Assembly (NCBI RefSeq): GCF_025961205.1 | Contig: NZ_JAOQNH010000002.1 | Coordinates: 1,110,208 to 1,174,207, forward strand | DNA from: Azospirillum fermentarium | GTDB taxonomy: Bacteria > Pseudomonadota > Alphaproteobacteria > Azospirillales > Azospirillaceae | Length of the DNA: 64,000 nucleotides | Direction: 5' to 3' | Notes under the pieces: generated by a model | Told to the model about the DNA's origin: nothing | Databases searched by the model: none | The model's input: the letters and a program-made list of their open reading frames with translations, nothing else | Program-made: the position numbers and the translations under genes | Part shown: positions 1-7,190 of the stretch, piece after piece | Numbering within the stretch: position 1 is the first letter of the stretch | Layout of the letters: each line of letters starts with the position of its first letter

Positions 1-939
1 CAATATCGGTCGCACATCGACAACCACATCGTGCCGTTCCTGGGCGGCGTCCGGCTGACCCAACTCACGACTCCGCAAGTCGCGTACTTCCGGGATGAGC
101 TTCTTCGGAATGGCCGCTCCCGCGTCATGACCCGCAAGATCCTGACGTCCTTGAAGGGAATGCTGAACGAGGCCATGACCCGCGGCATGATCGGGGCAAA
201 CACCGCCCTTCCGGTGAAAATCATCAACTCGGGCCGCGAAGACAGCAAGGTCGTCATCCCGTCGAAAGCGGAGGTCCGCGCCCTGGTGTCCGTCCTGGCA
301 CGCTGGGCGACGGGCGATTTCCCGGCGGCCCGAAACAAGGCGGGGCTGAGCCGTCACAAGTGGTTCGACCTGTTCATCAGGACGACGATCGCCACCGGCT
401 GCCGGTCATCCGAAATACGGGGGCTTCCCTGGGCGGCGTTCGATGCCGCATCCGGGACGGTCGAGATCGTCCAGCGCGCCGACGAAAAGGGAGACATCGG
501 AACCCCGAAGTCAAAGGCCGGATACCGGACCCTGTACCTTCCCAGCGAGCTTGTCCGCGACCTGAAGGCATGGCAGGTGCTCTGCCCGCCGGGCAAGCTG
601 GGGCTGGTCTTCCCGAACGCATCCGGGCGCGTCGAGTCCCTGGCGAACATCGTGAATCGGTGGTGGGGTCCGCTCCAGCGCGAAGCCGGCGTCGTCGAGG
701 TTGACCCGGCCACCGGCAAGAAGACAGCCCGGTACGGCGGAATGCATGTCCTTCGTCATTTCCGCGCATCGATTCTGATCGAAGCCGGGGCCGACATAAA
801 GGAGGTGCAGAAGGCCATGGGGCATTCATCGGCCCATGTGACCCTTGATGTGTACGGGCACCTGTTCGAAGACGACGACGCGATCCGCCGCCGGAAGGCC
901 ATGGCCGAAGCCGCGAACCGCGCCGTGTTCGGGGACTGA
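1..939 (+). CDS. Tyrosine-type site-specific recombinase/integrase, 5' end outside the window
   Basis: Phage integrase family protein that would catalyse integration and excision at the adjacent tRNA-Phe site. The reading frame is open from base 1, before the first internal ATG at 31, so the N-terminus is cut by the window edge. Visible are the core-binding SAM-like domain (to about base 240) and the catalytic domain. The conserved residues are all present: Arg in the CRSSEIRG motif (403-405), the HxxR box as HVLR (745-756), His in GHSS (823-825) and the nucleophilic Tyr in VYGHLF (853-855). The ATG of the next gene follows 3 bases after the stop, so the two are probably co-transcribed. The catalytic set is complete and no frameshift is seen, so the enzyme looks functional. 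Confidence 0.93.
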   Translation, partial: QYRSHIDNHIVPFLGGVRLTQLTTPQVAYFRDELLRNGRSRVMTRKILTSLKGMLNEAMTRGMIGANTALPVKIINSGREDSKVVIPSKAEVRALVSVLARWATGDFPAARNKAGLSRHKWFDLFIRTTIATGCRSSEIRGLPWAAFDAASGTVEIVQRADEKGDIGTPKSKAGYRTLYLPSELVRDLKAWQVLCPPGKLGLVFPNASGRVESLANIVNRWWGPLQREAGVVEVDPATGKKTARYGGMHVLRHFRASILIEAGADIKEVQKAMGHSSAHVTLDVYGHLFEDDDAIRRRKAMAEAANRAVFGD

Positions 940-941
940 CC

Positions 942-1364
942 ATGCCGATCCGGTCGAAGCCCTTCATCACCCGCGACGATGTCCGCCGCCGCCGGGATTG
1001 CGTCTTCGTCTTCAGCGACGACGACACCCGGAAGGGGCGCGGCGGACAGGCGCACGCTTGCCGGGGTGAACCGAACGCGATCGGCATCCGGTTCAAGAAG
1101 GGGCCGGGCGACCATGTGTCCTTCGCGTGGTCGGACACCGACTTGGAAGCGAATTGCCGGAAGATCGATGAAGACGTCGCCGCGGTCCGCCGCGCCCTGG
1201 AAGACGGGTTGACCGTCGTCTTCCCGAAGGCCGGGATCGGGACCGGAGTCTGTCGCCTGGAAGACGTCGCCCCGCTGACGGCCCTGCACCTTCGCCGCCG
1301 GCTGACGGAACTGAAAACGATCCCCGGCGCCATCCCCGAAGCCCGGAAAGACGGCATTGGGTGA
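942..1364 (+). CDS. Phage/island-type conserved hypothetical protein, 140 aa
   Basis: Unassigned small protein encoded just behind the integrase and very likely part of the same transcript. The N-terminal half contains VFVFSDDDTRKGRGGQA followed by RGEPNAIGI, and the C-terminal part has a GIGTG turn and a Leu-rich helix. This combination (a GRGGQA motif, then RGxPNAxGI, then GIGTG) recalls short uncharacterised phage-borne proteins, but I cannot name the family with certainty. No signal peptide, membrane segment or zinc motif is seen. It belongs to the mobile element by position. A role in excision control is possible for a gene in this slot, but nothing in the sequence shows it. Confidence 0.6.
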   Translation: MPIRSKPFITRDDVRRRRDCVFVFSDDDTRKGRGGQAHACRGEPNAIGIRFKKGPGDHVSFAWSDTDLEANCRKIDEDVAAVRRALEDGLTVVFPKAGIGTGVCRLEDVAPLTALHLRRRLTELKTIPGAIPEARKDGIG

Positions 1365-1589
1365 TTGATCCATCAGCCATCTTTAACGAATAATCTCTAT
1401 CGCTTTATCTACCATGGGATGTTTTTGGAGGCGAGAAATAAGGAATAAAGTCTTAAAATTTAACCTGTGTGAATGATTTTTTGACCCTATCAGCCTATTT
1501 CTGGCAAAATAAAATACGTCCGTACAATATCCGTACAAAGTAGGCTGGGATTTATGTCTACGCCAATAAACAAGCCATAATAATGAAGC
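1365..1589. other. AT-rich non-coding arm next to the attachment site
   Basis: No credible gene is present. The stretch is clearly richer in A and T than the flanking coding DNA. It includes a 9-bp direct repeat TCCGTACAA at 1519-1527 and 1530-1538 (period 11 bp). Its position between integrase and core site fits an integrase/excisionase arm region, which is inference. Confidence 0.45.
1519..1538 (+). repeat. 9-bp direct repeat, candidate arm-type integrase site
   Basis: TCCGTACAA occurs twice with an 11-bp period, about 50 bp before the tRNA-Phe fragment. Tyrosine integrases of the lambda type bind short repeated arm sites beside the core site, so this is a reasonable candidate. No binding evidence can be read from the sequence. 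Confidence 0.35.
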
Positions 1590-1634
1590 CTGAAAATCCC
1601 CGTGTCGGCGGTTCGATTCCGTCCCTGGGCACCA
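1590..1634 (+). other. Attachment site: 3' half of tRNA-Phe(GAA)
   Basis: The sequence reads from the anticodon loop (CTGAAAA, anticodon GAA at 1592-1594), through the anticodon 3' stem TCCCC and the variable loop, to a T arm GGCGG-TTCGATT-CCGTC. It ends with the acceptor strand CCTGGGC, discriminator A and encoded CCA. It closely follows bacterial tRNA-Phe. The 5' half is absent: the bases before 1590 cannot form the D arm or the 5' anticodon stem. It is therefore an att copy left by integration and not a working tRNA gene. Confidence 0.85.
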
Positions 1635-1907
1635 CCCCTCCCCATTGAAAAAATTTATGGCTCGGGTATCGTCTCCTTTACCCACAGGCGGCAAATGGTT
1701 TTTCGAAACCCGCGTTCTGCGTGGGGGAAATAAGCCCCGCCGGTTTCGGGCGGGGTTTCGGGATTCACGGAAGCGCGGTCCGCTTGCTGGGCCGGCTCTG
1801 CGTTCGTCGCAGCGTGCCCCGTGAAGGATGTAAACACTGCAAAAAAACTTCCATTGCGCGATTTTACGGGACATTCTTCAACCATCAAGACCAAGGAAAT
1901 TGGGGAG

Positions 1908-2522
1908 ATGGCATTGAAGGACGAGGTATTACGGCGGACCGGTGACCAGCGCGCCTTTCACGGGCCGGGTGCTCCCACCGGAGTGATCGTTGATTTCTGG
2001 CGCTGGGCATTCAGTGATCTCCTGGTCAACACCACACGCGGCGTCTTTGCGGAATGGATGGTCGCACGGCTCCTTGATATTCCCCTGGCACCGGACCGGG
2101 TGGAATGGGATGCCCATGATCTGGTGACCTCGGAAGGGGTTAAGATCGAGGTGAAGTGCGGCTCATACCGCCAGCGGTGGCACACCCATCACCCAAGCTC
2201 CAAAATCATCTTCTCAGGGCTGCGGGCACGCACATGGTCCGCCGAGACGGGCCTCTTTGCCGATGAACGATCCTACAATTCAGATCTTTACGTTTTCTGC
2301 GTCCAGACGGAGACGGACGCCAGCAAATGGGATGCCTTCGATCTCAATCAGTGGCGATTCTATGTCCTGCGGCGGGACGCGGTTGTGAAGCTCAATCAGG
2401 ACTCGGTCGGGCTTGTGACATTGCGGCGGATGGCGCCTGAGATGGATTCACCGGCGTTCAGGTCGGTGATGCTGAAGGAGATTGCGGCAGCGGCGGCCGA
2501 GGCCATGGTCAGCAGCAACTGA
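1908..2522 (+). CDS. PD-(D/E)XK nuclease-like hypothetical protein
   Basis: Protein of 204 aa with the pattern of the PD-(D/E)XK superfamily: a helix GVFAEWMVARLL, then WDAHDL (candidate metal-binding Asp), then IEVKCGSY, which supplies the E-x-K pair. The spacing fits the fold. Members include restriction endonucleases, repair nucleases and many unassigned proteins. I start it at ATG 1908, which has AAGGA at 1893-1897; the frame is open back to an ATG at 1821, but those 29 extra codons look non-conserved. No methyltransferase or specificity gene is adjacent, so a restriction role is unsupported. It is the first gene beyond the att site and looks less GC-rich than its neighbours, which suggests acquisition by transfer. 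Confidence 0.65.
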   Translation: MALKDEVLRRTGDQRAFHGPGAPTGVIVDFWRWAFSDLLVNTTRGVFAEWMVARLLDIPLAPDRVEWDAHDLVTSEGVKIEVKCGSYRQRWHTHHPSSKIIFSGLRARTWSAETGLFADERSYNSDLYVFCVQTETDASKWDAFDLNQWRFYVLRRDAVVKLNQDSVGLVTLRRMAPEMDSPAFRSVMLKEIAAAAAEAMVSSN

Positions 2523-2637
2523 AGCCCTCCGCCCTCCGCCTGGGCAATAATCCACTCGGTTGACGGGAGGGCGGGTGCCAAAGCGTCAGCCCACAAAAGT
2601 TCTTGATTTGTTCTTTTTGTGCCACCATCCTCTCCCC

Positions 2638-3744
2638 ATGCAGGATGATCCGTACCCCGACGACATGCTTCCCGGCCGGGCGCACAAAGGCCGCGGAGCG
2701 GTGGGCAATCCGGCGCCCCGTTACGACCGCCTGACGGGACAGGCGGTCGATGACGGCTGGGTGCGTGAAGAGGGGGACGAACCACCGCTGCGCACCACCG
2801 TCCTGCCCGACACGGCGCGCAGCCTGATCTGCCGCAACGATTCCCCCGACATCCCCCTGGAACAGTCCATCAACCCGTACAAGGGGTGCGAGCACGGGTG
2901 CGTCTATTGTTTCGCCCGGCCCAACCATGCCTATCTCGGCCTGTCGCCGGGGCTGGATTTCGAAACGCGGCTGTTCGCCAAATTCAATGCTCCCGCTTTG
3001 CTGGACGCCGAGTTGCGCTCCCCCCGCTACCGTTGCCGTCCCATCGCCCTCGGCACCAGCACCGACGCCTATCAGCCGGTGGAACGGGAACTGCGCATCA
3101 CCCGCGGGCTGTGGGAGGTGCTGTCGGCCTTCAACCACCCGGCGGCCCTGGTGACCAAATCGGCGCTGGTGCTGCGGGATCTCGACATCCTGGCCGATAT
3201 GGCCGCACGGCGGCTGGTGCAGGTGGGGATCTCGGTCACCACGCTCGACCCCACCATCGCCCGCACGCTGGAGCCGCGGGCCTCCGCCCCCCACCGCCGT
3301 CTGGCCACCATCGAAGCGTTGAGCCGCGCCGGGGTGCCGGTGGTGGTGATGGCGGCCCCCATGATCCCCGGCCTGACCGATCATGAGCTGGATGCCATCC
3401 TCACCGCCGCCCGCGATGCCGGGGCGGTGGGGGCCGCCTACATCCTGGTGCGCCTGCCCCATGAGGTGAAGGAGCTGATGCGGTCGTGGCTCGACACCCA
3501 CACCCCCAGCCGCACCGGACGGGTGCTGGGGCTGATCCGTGATTGCCACGGCGGCAAGCTGTACGAGGCGGAGTTCGGGCGCCGCTTCACCGGCCACGGG
3601 GTCTATGCCGACCTGCTGCGGGCGCGCTTCCACGCCGCCTGCCGCCGGCTGGGGCTGAACACCCGCAACCGCGACAGCATGAACCTGGATTGCAGCCGCT
3701 TCGCCCCGCCACCGCGGGCGGGGGATCAACTGGCGCTGTTCTGA
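2638..3744 (+). CDS. PA0069/SplB-like radical SAM protein
   Basis: Radical SAM protein of 368 aa. It carries the CxxxCxxC iron-sulfur motif as GCEHGCVYCFARP, about 80 residues from the start, preceded by SINPYKGC. This layout is characteristic of the PA0069/SplB-related group (relatives of spore photoproduct lyase), whose substrate in proteobacteria is unknown. The later GTSTDAYQPVE and the TTLDP/LEPRA segments are typical of the barrel in this group. ATG 2638 is preferred over the longer frame from 2560 because conserved sequence begins there (MQDDPYPDD). It converges on ampG, 34 bp away, with two small hairpins between. Function beyond radical chemistry cannot be stated. Confidence 0.85.
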   Translation: MQDDPYPDDMLPGRAHKGRGAVGNPAPRYDRLTGQAVDDGWVREEGDEPPLRTTVLPDTARSLICRNDSPDIPLEQSINPYKGCEHGCVYCFARPNHAYLGLSPGLDFETRLFAKFNAPALLDAELRSPRYRCRPIALGTSTDAYQPVERELRITRGLWEVLSAFNHPAALVTKSALVLRDLDILADMAARRLVQVGISVTTLDPTIARTLEPRASAPHRRLATIEALSRAGVPVVVMAAPMIPGLTDHELDAILTAARDAGAVGAAYILVRLPHEVKELMRSWLDTHTPSRTGRVLGLIRDCHGGKLYEAEFGRRFTGHGVYADLLRARFHAACRRLGLNTRNRDSMNLDCSRFAPPPRAGDQLALF

Positions 3745-3752
3745 TCGAGGAT

Positions 3753-3789
3753 CGCCCCTCCATGGGGCGCAGGGGCCGTCAGGCCCCTG
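3753..3789. terminator. Paired hairpins between convergent genes
   Basis: Two short stem-loops: CGCCCC/GGGGCG (3753-3769) and CAGGGGCC/GGCCCCTG with a GTCA loop (3770-3789). They sit between the radical SAM gene and ampG and overlap the ampG stop. No T run follows, so intrinsic termination is only possible. Confidence 0.4.
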
Positions 3790-5128
3790 CCGGAGAGCGT
3801 CGAGAGGCAACGCCTCTCGACATCAGCCACATCAGCACCAGAAGCCCCGGCACAGCCCCGGCGGTGGACAGCAAAAAGAAGTCGTGCCAGCCCAGCCGGT
3901 CGGCCAGCCAGCCGCTGTTGGCCCCGAACAGATCCCCGCCCAGCTTGTAGAAGCTGGACAGCAACGCGTATTGCGTGGCGGTGTAGGCGGCATCGCACAG
4001 ACCCGACAGATAGGCGACGAACGCCGCGGTGGCGATGCCGCCGCACAGGTTCTCCACCGCCACCGTCACGGCCAGCGCGCCCGTGTCGTGCCCGGCCCAG
4101 GCCAGGAACAGATAGCCCAGGTTGGACACCATCTGCAAAAACCCGCCCACCAGCAGCCCGCGCATCACCCCCAGCCGGCCCACCACCACCCCGCCGATCA
4201 GGCCGCCGGCAATGGTGGCCCACAGGCCGAACACCTTGGTCACCGCGGCGATCTCGTCCTTGGTGAAGCCCAGGTCCACATAGAAGGGCGCGGCCATCAC
4301 CCCGGCCAGCACGTCGCCCAGCTTGTAGCAGGCGATGAACAGCAGCACCGCCGCCCACGCCCGCCGGGTCATGAACTGGGCGAACGGCGCCACCACCGCC
4401 CCGTGCAGCCACGCCAGAACCGCCGCCTGCCGCGGCGACAGGTGCGGGCGGGCGGCCAGCCACTCCGCCGCGTGGCGTTCGCGGACCGCGGCGGCGGCGG
4501 ATGTGACGGGCTTGGGCTCCGGGGCCAGAAGGATGGTGACCATCCCAACCCCAACCAGGGCCGCCATGCAGGCATAGGCCACCAGCCAGCCTTCGGCGGC
4601 GGCGATGAACAGGGCGCCCGCCCCCGCCGCCAGCATGCCGAAACGGTAGCCCAGAACCAGCGTCGCCGCCCCCGCCGCCTGCTTCTCGTCCTCCAGCAGC
4701 TCGACGCGGTAGGCGTCGATCACGATGTCCTGGCTGGCCGAGCAGAAGGCGACGATCACCGCGCACACCGCCATGGTGGCCACGTCGGTGGCCGGGTTGC
4801 TGAAGCCCAGCGCCAGCAGGGCCAGCATCAGCGCCGCCTGGGTCGCCAGCGCCCAGCCGCGCCGCCGCCCGAACACGCGGGTCAGCACCGGCAGCCGCAG
4901 ACGATCGATCAGCGGCGCCCACAGGAATTTCAGCGCATAGGGCATGGTGACCAGGGCGAACAGCCCGATGGCCGTACGGCTGATCCCCTCCTCCCGCAAC
5001 CAGACCGACAGGGTGCTGCCGGTCAGCGCCAGCGGCAGCCCTTCGGAAAAACCCAGGAACAGAATCGCCACGACCCGCGGGTCGCGGTAGAGCGCCAGCG
5101 CCCGGCCCCAGGAGGATGCCATCACCAC
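3779..5128 (-). CDS. ampG: AmpG-type muropeptide permease (MFS)
   Basis: Inner-membrane major facilitator protein of 449 aa that imports GlcNAc-anhydromuropeptides for cell-wall recycling and so supplies the signal for AmpR-type beta-lactamase induction where present. Recognisable AmpG features are the opening GFSEGLPLALTGSTLSVWL, the ALKFLWAPLIDR loop and the SQDIVIDAYRVE segment, with 12 or more hydrophobic segments along the whole length. The start at 5128 (or two codons later) precedes the first transmembrane helix. It follows an unrelated MFS exporter gene on the same strand by 32 bp and may share its transcript. No ampD, ampC or nagZ is in the window. Confidence 0.9.
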   Translation of the reverse strand: MVMASSWGRALALYRDPRVVAILFLGFSEGLPLALTGSTLSVWLREEGISRTAIGLFALVTMPYALKFLWAPLIDRLRLPVLTRVFGRRRGWALATQAALMLALLALGFSNPATDVATMAVCAVIVAFCSASQDIVIDAYRVELLEDEKQAAGAATLVLGYRFGMLAAGAGALFIAAAEGWLVAYACMAALVGVGMVTILLAPEPKPVTSAAAAVRERHAAEWLAARPHLSPRQAAVLAWLHGAVVAPFAQFMTRRAWAAVLLFIACYKLGDVLAGVMAAPFYVDLGFTKDEIAAVTKVFGLWATIAGGLIGGVVVGRLGVMRGLLVGGFLQMVSNLGYLFLAWAGHDTGALAVTVAVENLCGGIATAAFVAYLSGLCDAAYTATQYALLSSFYKLGGDLFGANSGWLADRLGWHDFFLLSTAGAVPGLLVLMWLMSRGVASRRSPAGA

Positions 5129-5160
5129 CGTTCCTTCTCGTCCTCGTCAGGGCAACAGGA

Positions 5161-6429
5161 CTACCGCACCTGCGACAGCCGGTCCAGGCGGCGCAGTTCG
5201 GGGAACAGCCACGCCCACGCACCGGCCAGCATCACCGCCCCGACGCCGCCCACCACCACCGCCGGCACGGCCCCGAGAAACGCGGCGGCAGCGCCGGATT
5301 CGAACTCGCCCAGCTGGTTCGACGCGCCGATGAACAGGGATGATACCGCCCCCACCCGCCCGCGCATGTCGTCGGGCGTGGAAAGCTGGATCAGAGTCTG
5401 GCGCACCAGCACGCTGATCTGGTCGCACGCACCCAGCGCGATCAGCGCGCCGAACGACACCACCACGTTGGACGACAGCCCGAACACCACGGTCGCCACC
5501 CCGAACCCGGCCACCGCCGTCAGCATCCAGCCCCCGGCGTTGCGCTCCACGCCCGTGCGGGCCAGAACCACCGCCATGGCCAGCGCCCCCACCGCCGGAG
5601 CGGCGCGCAGCAGGCCCAGCCCCCACGGCCCCACCATCAGCACGTCACGGGCGAACACCGGCAGCAGCGCCGTGGCCCCGCCCAGCAGCACCGCCATCAT
5701 GTCCAGCGAGATGGCGCCCAGAATGGCCTTGCGGCTGCGGATGAAGGTGATGCCGGCCAGAAGCGACGACAGGCTGACCGCGCGGGGCGCCAGTTCCACC
5801 CGCCGCGGGCGCAGCAGCAGCACGAACGCCACGGCACAGCACAGCAGCACCGTGCTGACCCCATAGACCACCGCCGGCCCGGCGATGTAGAGCACGCCGC
5901 CCACCGCCGGCCCCGCCACCATGGCCGTCTGCATGGCCGAGGAATTCCAGGCGATGGCGTTCGACAGGTCTTCGGGTGGGACCAGGGCCGACAGGATGGC
6001 CTGCATCGCCGGCCCCTCGAACGCCTTGGCGGTGCCGATCACCGCGACGATGGCAAAGATCTTCATCGGGCTGATGGTGCCGGTCACCGTCATCAGGCAC
6101 AGCGATCCGATGGCCAGCGTCTCCAGCGCCACCACGACCGCCAGGATGCGCTTGCGGTCCACCATGTCCACCACCTGGCCCGCCACCAGCGCCAGGGCCA
6201 GGGTGGGCAGGAACTGGAACAGCCCGACCAGCCCCAGATGCAGCGCATCGCCGGTGATGGCATAGACCTGCCAGCCCACCGCCACCACCTGCATCTGCAT
6301 GGCAAGCCACGCGCAGATGCGGGCCCCCCAGAAGAAACGGAACGACGGATGCCGGAACGCCGATCCGAAGCCTCCGGCGGCGGCGGGAGAATCGGACGGT
6401 GCGGACGGCGCGGCGGGGGTGGACGTCAT
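5161..6429 (-). CDS. MFS transporter, EntS-like exporter
   Basis: Inner-membrane transporter of 422 aa from the MFS_3 (enterobactin exporter-like) group. It begins with a short Pro/Ala/Ser-rich cytoplasmic tail, then FRFFWGARICAWLAMQMQ, which is the typical first helix of this group, and the GQVVDMVDRKR loop between helices 2 and 3. A second family signature is the DDMRGRVGAVSSLFIG stretch near the end. Start ATG 6429 is chosen because the 51 codons in front of it read like promoter DNA. The substrate is unknown; the neighbouring genes (ampG, truncated haemoglobin) give no strong hint. Confidence 0.85.
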   Translation of the reverse strand: MTSTPAAPSAPSDSPAAAGGFGSAFRHPSFRFFWGARICAWLAMQMQVVAVGWQVYAITGDALHLGLVGLFQFLPTLALALVAGQVVDMVDRKRILAVVVALETLAIGSLCLMTVTGTISPMKIFAIVAVIGTAKAFEGPAMQAILSALVPPEDLSNAIAWNSSAMQTAMVAGPAVGGVLYIAGPAVVYGVSTVLLCCAVAFVLLLRPRRVELAPRAVSLSSLLAGITFIRSRKAILGAISLDMMAVLLGGATALLPVFARDVLMVGPWGLGLLRAAPAVGALAMAVVLARTGVERNAGGWMLTAVAGFGVATVVFGLSSNVVVSFGALIALGACDQISVLVRQTLIQLSTPDDMRGRVGAVSSLFIGASNQLGEFESGAAAAFLGAVPAVVVGGVGAVMLAGAWAWLFPELRRLDRLSQVR

Positions 6430-6614
6430 CGGGCGGATCGCTTTCTTGACGGCGGTCAAGGATAGGGGGGTGGACAAAAGGACAGTGTGACAGAACTGTT
6501 TAGTGATGCCCGAGGGGAAACCCCCCGGCATCCCGCAATTCACGGGCACCACCCATACCGCCACGCCGCTTGACTTGCACAATCATTCCGGTCTTTCCGA
6601 ACAAGGTTCTTCCG

Positions 6615-7145
6615 ATGAACGCCAGCCCCACCGCCATCCCCGTCCGTGTCGCCGACGATAACGGCGCTTTGGCCCATGACGACGGACACGGCGGCCCTTC
6701 CGGCCCCGAGCGCCGGGCCGAAGCCACCCGCCGCATCCAGGAACGGACGGGAATCGACGCGGCGATGATCGCCCGCGTGGTCGATACCTTCTATGGCCGG
6801 GTGCGGGCCGATGCCGAGCTGGGACCGATCTTCGACGCGTTGATCGGCGATTGGGAACCGCACCTGGAACGGATGCGGGCGTTCTGGGCGTCGGTCACGC
6901 TGAAGACGGGGGACTACCAGGGCCAGCCCATGCGCGCGCACCTGCCCCTGCCGGTGGACGCCCGCCACTTCGACCGCTGGCTGGCGCTGTTCGAAGCCAC
7001 CGTGGCCGACGTCTGCCCGCCGGAAGCGGCGGAGCTGTTCCTGCTGCGCGCCCGCAGCATCGCCGAAAGCCTGGAACTGGGCATCGCCGGGGCCCGCGGC
7101 CACATGCTGCGCCGGGGCGAACGGCTGCCGCCCGCCGCCGGGTGA
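6615..7145 (+). CDS. Group III truncated haemoglobin
   Basis: Globin of 176 aa in the 2-over-2 truncated group III (P-type). After a non-conserved Asp/Gly-rich leader of about 35 residues, the globin fold runs from the IDAAMIARVVDTFYGRVRAD helix through a conserved Phe-Trp pair (RAFWASVTLKTGDYQGQP) to the proximal His in DARHFDRWLALF. Group III globins are cytoplasmic haem proteins thought to deal with oxygen or nitric oxide, but their physiological role is not settled. ATG 6615 with AAGG 11 bases upstream is preferred over 6570. The gene is divergent from the MFS exporter and convergent with the kinase; a strong hairpin separates it from the latter. Confidence 0.88.
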   Translation: MNASPTAIPVRVADDNGALAHDDGHGGPSGPERRAEATRRIQERTGIDAAMIARVVDTFYGRVRADAELGPIFDALIGDWEPHLERMRAFWASVTLKTGDYQGQPMRAHLPLPVDARHFDRWLALFEATVADVCPPEAAELFLLRARSIAESLELGIAGARGHMLRRGERLPPAAG

Positions 7146-7153
7146 CCGCACGC

Positions 7154-7190
7154 GGGTGATGCACCGGACCCGCGGCCCGGTGCATCACCC
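7154..7190. terminator. Bidirectional hairpin between haemoglobin and kinase genes
   Basis: Perfect 14-bp stem GGGTGATGCACCGG / CCGGTGCATCACCC with a 9-base loop. It lies at the junction of two convergent genes and overlaps the kinase stop codon. There is no clear T tract. Confidence 0.6.

Larger units (their letters stand above)
1..1634. mobile_element. End of an integrated element (island or prophage) with its tRNA-Phe attachment site
   Basis: The left edge of the window lies inside an integrated element. What is visible is a tyrosine recombinase gene without its 5' end, a phage-type hypothetical gene directly behind it, an AT-rich non-coding stretch and, at 1590-1634, a copy of the 3' half of tRNA-Phe. 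This order, with the integrase near a partial tRNA, is the usual junction of elements that recombine into tRNA 3' ends. The intact tRNA-Phe gene and most of the cargo should lie to the left, outside the window. Seen: the genes and the tRNA fragment. Inferred: that 1634 is the exact boundary. Confidence 0.75.

Noticed and set aside
1383..1874. Minus-strand 163-codon open frame across the att site
   Set aside because: It contains the antisense of the tRNA-Phe fragment, a well-known source of spurious peptides of the GTESNRRHGDFQ type, and no promoter or ribosome site supports it.
6570..6600. TTGAC/ATCA sequence before the haemoglobin gene as an FNR-type box
   Set aside because: The half-sites have the wrong spacing (7 instead of 4 bases between them).
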